The position numbers were made by a program, and so were the translations under genes. Positions 19,714 to 27,000 of a DNA stretch of 27,000 nucleotides are shown here, piece by piece. A model generated the notes under the pieces. It ran no database searches, was not told the origin of the DNA, and was given only the letters and a program-made list of their open reading frames with translations. This DNA is from Pleurotus djamor (taxonomy: Eukaryota > Basidiomycota > Agaricomycetes > Agaricales > Pleurotaceae), in the NCBI GenBank assembly GCA_029747585.1, contig JAPEVF010000625.1, forward strand, positions 1-27,000, in the 5' to 3' direction. The stretch's first letter is position 1; each line of letters opens with the position of its first letter.

Positions 19714-20297
19714 CTAACTGTCCTCATCACTGTCCATGCTCTCATCACTATTGCTATCCTCGCCTTCAGCGACGTCAAGAGCGTCCAGAGCGATATCGTN
19801 GGTCAGCGCCCATGTAGGAGTCGCCGATGACATACAACTTGAGGTTGTAGGTGCCTTTGGGCAGTGTGAACTCCAGCTTGACCGCGAGGGACTTGGCGAC
19901 GGTGACTCTTTTGATGACATGAAGCTGGCGAGTAGTAGGCTCCCCAACAACGAGCCACTAATTGGCCATCTTCTTGTGAGGGTAGTATGGCGCGACGACG
20001 TTCTGATCATCGGCCTCGTCATCTTCATTGACATCCTTCGAGAGGTTGACCCGCAGAATGATGGGGGAACCAGCAGTGTAGTCGCCTTTTTCCAGCTCGT
20101 GCGAGACGTCGAGCGTAGGGTAAGAGTTGACAAAGGTTGCTACATCACGCCTGGAATATACTCTGTCAAGGTGAAGAAGGATACGGAAAGAGTAGACGTA
20201 CATTCGCCGAGCATCCATCTGGAGGAGGCTTGTCCTCTGGTCATCCTCCATCTCCATGATATCGTAGACAGACTCGATCTTAGCGTCCTTACACCGC
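19714..20297 (-). pseudogene. brr2: BRR2 (U5 snRNP 200-kDa helicase) C-terminal fragment with nonsense codon
   Basis: The minus strand encodes the end of the second Sec63 domain and the acidic tail of the spliceosomal helicase: CKDAKIESVYDIMEMEDD, LLQMDARRM, then RDVATFVNSYP, ADDQNVVAPYYPHKKMAN, WLVVGEPTTRQLHVIKRVTV, LKLYVIGDSYMGAD, DVAEGEDSNSDESMDSDED and a stop at 19714-19716. A 51-nt intron (20151-20201) is still in place, so the fragment was copied or left behind as DNA, not retrotransposed. An in-frame TAG at 19958-19960 replaces the codon where the family has tryptophan (..MAN-W-W..). The 5' side stops abruptly at about 20297, where the long repeat begins; the remaining roughly 2,000 codons are absent. 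An undetermined base at 19800 would shift the frame if counted, but the family sequence fits if it is ignored. Not functional as read. Confidence 0.88.
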
Positions 20298-20640
20298 GAA
20301 GGGGGCGTAGAGTATATAAGTGTCCGTCCGTCCGTGAAGGCCATGTTCTATGCGTACGAAAAAAGGGTAGAGTCCGTGTGCAAAGATATCGAAATTTGGA
20401 AGTAAAAGAATAGGGAAGAAGAAAAAGACAAAAAGACGAAAAGACGAAAAGACAAAGAGGAAGAAGAAAAGACAAAGAGGAAGCAAAGAGTCCATGGAAG
20501 GTATGTATGAAGCGTGAAGGGGGCGTAGAGTAAGTAAGTGTCCGTCCGAGAAGAGTACTTGTACGTATGAACAAATGAACAAAGGGAGAGTTGATGTGTA
20601 AGAGATCGAAGTTCGAAAGCAAAGTCCATGTGGAAGGTAC
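20297..20640 (-). repeat. Tandem motif at the inner end of the right repeat copy
   Basis: The minus strand holds cggacggacactta..tactctacgcccccttcacgc twice, at about 20300-20340 and 20510-20550, with ccttcca(t/c)..ggactctttgcttcc in between. A related, more diverged pair sits at 14010-14190 on the plus strand. A GTCTTTTC-type microsatellite (about 20400-20475) separates the copies here. Confidence 0.6.
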
Positions 20641-23600
20641 ATATGAGAGTAAAGCTCCAGGGAAACTCGGAACGGAGGTAGCGAAGAAGGGAGCGCGGCA
20701 AGGTTCAGGACGTCCAGACGTCCAACGTCCAACGTCCAACGAGACGCTTGCGAACAAGCTCCTCTGAATCATTCATCTTCATCGGCGCAGCTACCGGTAC
20801 CAATCCTGCCAGCTTCGCCTTCAATAGTCTCCCAGCCCGGACGGGAATTGGGAACGGGGTACAGAGGTAGAGTGGATGGGACGCAAATGGATGGGACTGA
20901 GACGGAGAACGGGGAACGGAGGAAAAAGGTGCCAATCCAGAACCACGACTCCAGCATCCACACCCTGACCTCGACGTTCCCCGCAACCATCCCCATCCTG
21001 CTCAAACGTAAGCACCCAGAGCCACACGCGCTTCCTGCCTTGAAAATCCAAAGATCCAAGGTGTCGACTACCAGGCCCAACCCCCAATCCCAGAAGATCA
21101 TCGTGATCAACGATGATATCAAGAACCACAGCAGGCTGCGATCCATCCTCCTACTAGTTGGTTGCTTTGTAATTGTAACCATGGGCAAACCGGAGGGGGA
21201 AACTGGATGTGGATGGGCGAGTGGTCATAGCGGTATCGTCTCGTTAACGTTCATTCGATGATTGTTCGTGTGCCCCGCCGGGTGCGTATCACCTATTAGC
21301 ACGCTCACACTCAGCTCTTGAAGCTACGCAGTGGGTACTTCGTAGGGTGGGTGGAAATTCGGGATGAACCCACGACGCGTAAGCGTACCGAAAGTCTTTC
21401 AACGACCGGTCCACTTCAACGGCAATCCACATCCATGCCCGGGATTCCTAGCAGCCCGGACGAGCCATTCGTATCCACTGTGAGCCACAACATCCCGACG
21501 TCCCAATACCCCAACAGCCCGATACCCAGTGGCGCAATTTGCATAAAGAAAACCATGGGGCGCGACCTTACATAACTCCAAGGGGGTGGTGGGGGTGGAA
21601 CGTCGAACGTTAAACGCTGGGTCGTCGACCAACATTCCTCCACGTCTAGGAAGCAGGAAAAAGACCGCAAGGAGGGTTCAAGGACGACGGGGATGTTGAC
21701 TGTGTGACTGCGTGACTGCGTGCTTGAGGTGGAGCGAGCGGGGATTGTCGTTCGTCGAGGAGGCCGAGGCCATGAGTACTTCAGTCATGAGTCGAAGGGA
21801 GACGTATGACCACAATCACATCACAACATTAAAGAGGCCAACCCAACCCAATCCGAGCATATCATCTCCCCCTTTCTCCTTCCCTACTTCCTTCCCCTGC
21901 ATCCTTCTGCCTTGCCTCTCCCTGGATCCTTCCCCGCCACCCCTCATCACAATACACGACCATTGCCAATATAATAGGCAAGCACGGTACTTGAGTATGA
22001 CGGAGCTCGGGTGGGGGTTGAAATTGATGCATGAACCCAACCGACCAGCCAACCAGCCGACCGACCAGCCATCGTTGGGAGCGTGTATGTGAGATCGTGA
22101 AACGGTCACGATCAAGGATCGAACGATGAACGTCGAGCGTTGAATATTTGAATATTTGAATGTTGAGTATTGATCGTCAAGCGCTCGTTAATATCGAAGG
22201 AGGTAGGGTAGATCGGGGAGAGGGGCTGGGATGACGATGACAGACGTCGTGGATATCTGACGACTGGGAGGAAGTGGTAGGATGGTGCGATAGAATTTGT
22301 GTAGGAAGAGAAAGGAGGCTGGCGAAGTGCACGGCCGAGGGGATGTGAAAGGTAGGTAGGCGTCAAGGTGAAAGAGCTCGGGTAGGTCCTGCGGGAAAGC
22401 GAAAGCTCAAGACGGGAACAGCAGCGGACAGCGGGGTCGTTAGGAAGGGATGCTGGTCTCCGTATCCAAGTCACCTCGTCCTCCCGGTCCATCCAACCCA
22501 GATTCAAAGTCTAGATGTGCCTATCATCTTCGTTAACCTCCCCTGATGACCTTTCTTCCCCACTCTGGTCCGGGATGAAGTGCGTGCCCACCGAACGATC
22601 GTCGAGAAAATACATCCGGCAACGAACGTTGTGCTGGATGGGACGTGAATGCGGTAGTTCTCCTGCATGGCGAAGCAACGCTATGACGCTCCCTGAGACA
22701 CGTCCCTGCCTCTCTTGGTCGTCTTGTTTGGTTCTTCGCTCCGAATGGAACATTCAGCATCGCGTGTCGAGCACGGATTGGCGCCCCACTGAATGAGGTG
22801 GATAGGACTTGGGTATCGAGTAGCTCGGGTAGGGCTTGGGTGATATGAGCTTGTTGTCCAATTGCTGATACGCAATGATCCTGGTGCGCTCGCATAGAGT
22901 AGGGAGCGGTTGCGGGGGTGGTTGGGCTGGGTAATCATATACATAGATGATCGAGGGTCGGTTATACGAGCTAGAAAAGCTGTTGTATAAGATGAGCAAA
23001 ACAGCCCGAGATGTCAGGATGGTGGTGCGTGCGTACCAATTTGACCTCTGCGACGTAACAACGACGACCTCACGCTAGGTAATGAACGAGTCCTTCGTGC
23101 CGTAGTCTCCCACAGAGCACCAAGCTTAGACGACGTTGCTTGATGTCCAGGTGGCCGTAGACAGGAAAGAGCGTGGTTTCTGGCGGTGGAGAGGGCTATT
23201 TCGTTGACTTGAAGGTTCCTACATGCGTATGTTGACCGTCTAGGCTGGCAAGAGAGGACGTGGCTGCTGAAGCGCTGACTCGTGGCTGAGGCTGGAGAAC
23301 GAACTGCCATAGGTGGCAGCCAACGGAGGGCTCATTCTTCAGAGGTTCTGACGACCATGGTCATGAAGGAGAGACGACATTTCGGAGAGGAGGATATACA
23401 CTTGCGACTCTTTTTCCGTCGCTGCAGCGCCAAGTGCGCGAATTCTTCTTCGTCTTCGAGGTTTTCTAGCCCAAACCTCCCTCTGCTAGCCAACATTCCA
23501 ACCCCAAAACTCGATCCTCCCGCATCAACCACGTTTTGCAGTACATATAGGACTCAATCGCTGCTCGTGGGGGAAAGGGTTTCTAGAAGAAAAGAAGGCG

Positions 23601-23672
23601 CAAAAACCAGGTCAGCCAGAGGCAAAGTTGCGCATATAGCTCACGCACCGACAAGCTCGCATAGACAGCATG

Positions 23673-23879
23673 CTAGCGCGAGACCCTCCTCATCCCCTTC
23701 TCTAAATGCTTCGGCGCCGGGCGTTGGACGTATGAACCCATCTCTTTGGGGTCTAGGTGGTCACCATAAGGCTCCTTGTCGCGACGGGGGAATGCTGTAC
23801 GGTCCGCGAGGAGCACCAACGACGAGATGAGAATGTAGTTGTGCGCCGAATAGTCGATTTTTCCAGGTTTTCCGGCCAT
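23673..23879 (-). CDS. Short repeat-borne open frame starting MAGKPGKID, function unknown
   Basis: 68-codon frame from ATG 23879, N-terminally related to 1821-1964. A donor-like gtgcgtgagctatat follows at about 23654 in the same relative place as in the left copy, and a pyrimidine-rich ttcttttcttctag at about 23582-23595 could be the acceptor. The protein may therefore continue into further exons. Upstream, a GA microsatellite (about 23937-23952) lies in the leader. No domain recognised. Confidence 0.35.
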   Translation of the reverse strand: MAGKPGKIDYSAHNYILISSLVLLADRTAFPRRDKEPYGDHLDPKEMGSYVQRPAPKHLEKGMRRVSR

Positions 23880-24015
23880 CGTCGCCGTCGTTGAAGGGAA
23901 GGAGGTTGAACGTTGAGGAGGGAGGTCAAGAAATGATCTCTCTCTCTCTCTTTGGGCGCTTGCAAATTCAGTCGGAGAGAATTTCCCTCTAGGAGCTAGG
24001 AGTCTAGGAGCGCGT

Positions 24016-24664
24016 TCGTAGATTCAATTCCTCAGGCTTGATTCCAGAAGTTGCACTCCCAGCTTGGGGGAAAATACAGAAAGTAGTTCAATCTGGCTGT
24101 TACTAGTGTGCTACGTCTCATACGAAGCTATGATCTTTCTTCATTCCGATCCTACGCATTGCAAAGTTTGACATCGTCTCCCACACTTCCATCTGTTCAT
24201 CAAGTCTTCTTTGTTCTTTTACCAACGTCCGTGGTTTCTGATTAGGGCTGGGTAGTGACATATCCAATCGTCCCAGGTGCATCAAACTCCGAAGATCTCC
24301 AACAATGTCAAGGAGACGTTGTCTGCGATAGAACAACCGAAACGAACAAGGTCGCTACGACCGTGGATTACTAACAGGCCTGCTCTCACCTATCCATGCC
24401 CACATCTGTTCTCCCATACTCTACGCTCAGGCTTGTCCATGTACCCCCCATCGGTGTAACGATGCGACCAAACATGATTGGTATTTAAGTCATGATGTAG
24501 ATCGTTGGATTGACAACTTGATCAGGTCCATCCGTGAGCCAGTGACAATCTGCTAAAGCGTAGCACCTGATAACCAACCCCATAAAGTACTGGGTCACAT
24601 CGCAAATTGGGACATCCGATTTCTTGCTTTCAAACCTCCTCAACGATAGCCATGACTCTCTGGC
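24016..24664. other. Spacer, no gene supported
   Basis: A minus-strand open frame at 24118-24336 (hydrophilic, helix-like, EQRRLDEQMEVWE) has no recognised family. The right end must carry the promoter of the membrane-protein gene that follows. Confidence 0.45.
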
Positions 24665-26221
24665 ATGAGTTCCCTCGTAACGCCAAGTACGAATAAGTTG
24701 ATACCTCCAAGCTTTCCAACTTGAGCTCATTACTTCCCCCATTAGCCCCGCATTCGCTCTCCTTGGGCTGCTTCTGGGGACTCTGCTGTATGGGGTAAGT
24801 TAGGCGTCAGTGTGTTCCCAAACCTCAAAATGAAATGCTCTGTTCCAGGCGATCCTTGTTCAGGTACGGGTCAACCAGTTACGCTCCGTCTTATCTGCTT
24901 TGCCACCCTACTGGTATAGGTATTCGCATATCTTCACTCTGATAGAGTTCGAAAAGACCGAGTATGGATTCGCATCCTGGTTTGTAGCTTTCAAGGCCTT
25001 GTCCTCCCGATTCTCATCCGTGGCGCAGGTTGGATACCTTGTCCTAATGGAAACGGGCATGATTGCATTCAACATGTGGGCAATGTATTACACAATGGAC
25101 AGCATGTTCAACAAGCTGGCAAACTCCCCAAGAGATGTGCTCAGTGATTTTGGGGTCATTCCCACATGGGACTTCGGTGAGTCAAGGTTTAGGCAGCTCC
25201 CACGTTTTCCTTGATCTCAAAGACACCTAGTGCTGCGAACCAGTACGTCCTTGCTGTCCCATTGTTGTTCTTCCCCAAGGCCCCCAGAGTGTGTCCGCTA
25301 ACGTTTGGTCTTATTTCAGATACTATCTTAACTGTACGTTTGCTATAAACACACCCACAATTCCCGCTAACGTATCCAGGTTTTCATTTCCACACCTGTA
25401 CAATGCTCTATGGCGTGGAGGCTTCGGGTCATTGCACGCTCTGTTGCTTTCCCAGCCTTCATTGTGTTTCTGTCTCTGGTATCCTTCGGTAAGTCATCTT
25501 GCCTAGCAGCTCCACTTATAAGTACTCTGGAGTAAAGCCGCGAAACCACAGGGCTCGGAGTGGCTACTTTGGTTATTGGTGATCGGCTCATAATGAACGA
25601 CAATACGGAGCTCGGTGAACAGGGCGCCAACTCATTTTCCACACCATTCTCGTGGCTGATCACCTCCGCGGTCGCAGATAGTGTCATTGCCATCTGCTTT
25701 ATCATAACTCTTGTATGTTTTGGTATTCTTCCTCCTATCCACTTTGTATCCATCCCTAACGAGCAAAATTCAGTCAAGGAAACGCACGGGCATCAAGAGC
25801 ACTGACACAATCCTCATCCGATTAACACACCGTAGGCTAGAGATCACCCAGATTCTCTCATCGCTAACTTGCAAACAGTCTTGGTTGGCACAGGTGCTAT
25901 CACCGCGCTCCTCACTGTACTTGACGCGGGACTTTATTACCGAGGAGCTGAGACATTGTTTGTGGACATCCCCTTCGTGTGAGTGTCCCAAGCCTTTCCA
26001 GTGTCGGTAGTCTTTACTCACTAGCTTGTAGATACGTCATTCCGGAGATGATTATTTCGAAGTTGTATACAAACTCCTTGCTGGCGACCCTAAATGCGAG
26101 GATTGTCTGGAGGGATTACTTGCCTAAGCCAGAATCAGTGGCAGCGAAAGGCTGGAGTAGTCTTCCATCCATCAAGATTGTCCAGAAGAAGGTGACTGTG
26201 ACCTCCGATTCCTCGTCATGA
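24665..26221 (+). CDS. DUF6534-like seven-helix membrane protein (311 aa, 11 exons)
   Basis: Exons 24665-24696, 24746-24794, 24849-24863, 24920-24979, 25029-25176, 25320-25333, 25380-25488, 25552-25712, 25774-25831, 25879-25978 and 26032-26221. All phases agree and the sum is 312 codons. The predicted protein has seven hydrophobic segments: PAFALLGLLLGTLLYGAILVQ, VGYLVLMETGMIAFNMWAMYY, DTILTVFISTPVQCSMAWRL, VAFPAFIVFLSLVSFGLGVA, WLITSAVADSVIAICFIITL, VGTGAITALLTVLDAGLYY, and a short one near LFVDIPF. Family landmarks are RKDR after helix 1, Q(C)..AWR in helix 3, SRKRTGIKSTDTIL..LIRLT and ISKLYTNSLLATLNAR near the C terminus. These are abundant agaricomycete membrane proteins of unknown role at the plasma membrane or endomembranes. 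Two micro-exons (15 and 14 nt) were placed by phase and family match. The first intron has a weak donor (gttgat); otherwise the start would need a frameshift. Confidence 0.82.
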
Positions 26222-27000
26222 GCCCCAGAAAGTTGCCAGAAAGTGTCCCGTTCGCGGGTTATTGCGGACTACTGGTTACACGTTAGACATATTCTCCATC
26301 TGGACAAAACGCCTTGAGCTTGACATTTAACACGTATTCGATTTCTGTACTAAACATGCTGGTGGCTGGCCACGAAAACTATCTATTTTGTCCCATGACT
26401 GATGGGCTTCGGACGGTCATCACGCTCTCCAATCATCGAGGTTGATGAGAATTGTTGCCTTTGTGAGTGATGGCTGCGGAGGTCTGGGTTGATACAGTCA
26501 TCGATGACAGTAACGGCACACAAGCTGCGAGAGGGAGATATTGAAAATCCATAGCAGGAAACACAGGAGATATACTCACCGTAGATAGCGAGCTCATAAA
26601 TCACTTTGTCCAAGGCGGTGAGGTCTGAACCAACCTAGTAACGGTTGCCAATTCTGGGACAATTACGAGGCCGAAACGGAGTGTAGGCTCGTTCTTATCA
26701 TCTACCGTCTCCCGCAGGAAATGCTTCGGTGCCTTGAGCTTGATCAGCGGCTTCTGCATCAGTCTTCTTTTCCGCATCTTTTCCGCATTTTCTGCTTCTT
26801 TTCTCCCTTATCCGGTAAGTCTTGGTCCTTTTCGGGACTGTTTCGCCTTCTTCATCTGTTTCTGATCAGCGACTCTGCTTCTTTTTCAAGCGAGCGAGCA
26901 TTTTGGCCAAAGTGCTTCTGTGCCTTGAGCTCGATCTGCGCTTTCCCCCCCNGCTCTCCCTCTACTCCCAGCTCTTTTCCCTCAGGGCTTCTGTGCCTTG
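26222..27000. other. Right-edge region, unassigned, with a repeated coding-like motif
   Basis: The minus strand carries coding-like pieces: LDKVIYELAIY (about 26573-26605) followed by a good intron (gtgagtat..ctcgcag, about 26525-26573), and upstream LIKLKAPKHF and LRFGLVIVPELATV (about 26640-26757). The motif I(K/E)LKA(P/Q)KHF is repeated near 26906-26945 and begins again at the window edge. Stops lie between the pieces and the exon joins cannot be settled. An undetermined base is at 26952. Probably part of a gene that continues beyond the window. Confidence 0.35.

Larger units (their letters stand above)
20297..24015 (-). repeat. Right copy of unclassified long repeat, uninterrupted
   Basis: Inverted relative to the left copy and about 1.4 kb longer through indels. 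Its outer edge (promoter-like block and MAGKPG open frame) is at about 23670-24015 and its inner edge is a tandem motif array against the BRR2 remnant. It holds the unoccupied counterpart of the KDZ target near 22921-22932. Many overlapping open frames on both strands lack any consistent protein. It may be a non-autonomous DNA element or a decayed larger element; no terminal repeats or target duplication could be defined. Confidence 0.7.

Noticed and set aside
20140..20772. 210-aa open frame on the minus strand across the BRR2 remnant and repeat
   Set aside because: Its frame differs from the BRR2 reading frame over the conserved part and otherwise translates the repeat and a microsatellite.
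20297..24015. Long repeat as an LTR retrotransposon or solo LTR
   Set aside because: No gag, protease, reverse transcriptase or integrase, no primer-binding site or polypurine tract, and the two copies are inverted, not direct.

Overview
The window looks like nuclear DNA of an agaricomycete basidiomycete. Genes are dense and cut by many short introns (about 48-75 nt, GT..AG). The gene families are typical of mushroom-forming fungi: a KDZ transposase with a CxC2-like cysteine cluster, a DUF6534-type seven-helix membrane protein, an F-box protein with an RxLLxPL-type N terminus, and a CVNH-type small secreted protein. No rRNA, tRNA or CRISPR was seen. All gene models come from reading the sequence by eye; exon joins were accepted only where splice sites and reading phase agree.

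Layout. (1) 95-1526: two tandem cyanovirin-N-homology (CVNH) genes or remnants; the first is one base out of phase and the second lacks a recognisable first exon. (2) 2371-12543: a complete 10.2-kb KDZ-superfamily DNA transposon. It has terminal inverted repeats of about 1,315 bp that look nearly identical, each built from about thirteen 87-bp units, and an exact 8-bp target duplication (acccagcc). It carries three apparently intact genes: an 11-exon transposase (983 aa), a 218-aa viroplasmin/RNase H1-N-terminal-like protein, and a divergently transcribed 719-aa basiotype nuclear protein. (3) About 1690-2369 plus 12544-14200, and again in inverted orientation at about 20297-24015: two diverged copies of an unclassified long repeat. 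The KDZ element sits inside the left copy; the right copy preserves the uninterrupted target site. (4) 14200-20297, between the two repeat copies: an F-box gene, a compact Enhancer-of-zeste-like H3K27 methyltransferase gene (13-14 exons, 586 aa), and the C-terminal end of a BRR2 spliceosomal helicase gene with a nonsense codon. (5) 24665-26221: an intact 11-exon DUF6534-like seven-helix gene with two micro-exons. (6) 26222-27000: unassigned sequence with a short repeated coding-like motif.

The most interesting object is the KDZ element: it looks young (terminal repeats almost identical, transposase open through eleven exons, target duplication exact), it carries two passenger genes, and its insertion history can be read from the paralogous repeat copy. 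The second is the Enhancer-of-zeste/F-box cassette bracketed by long inverted repeats next to a broken BRR2 fragment, which could be a captured or rearranged segment.
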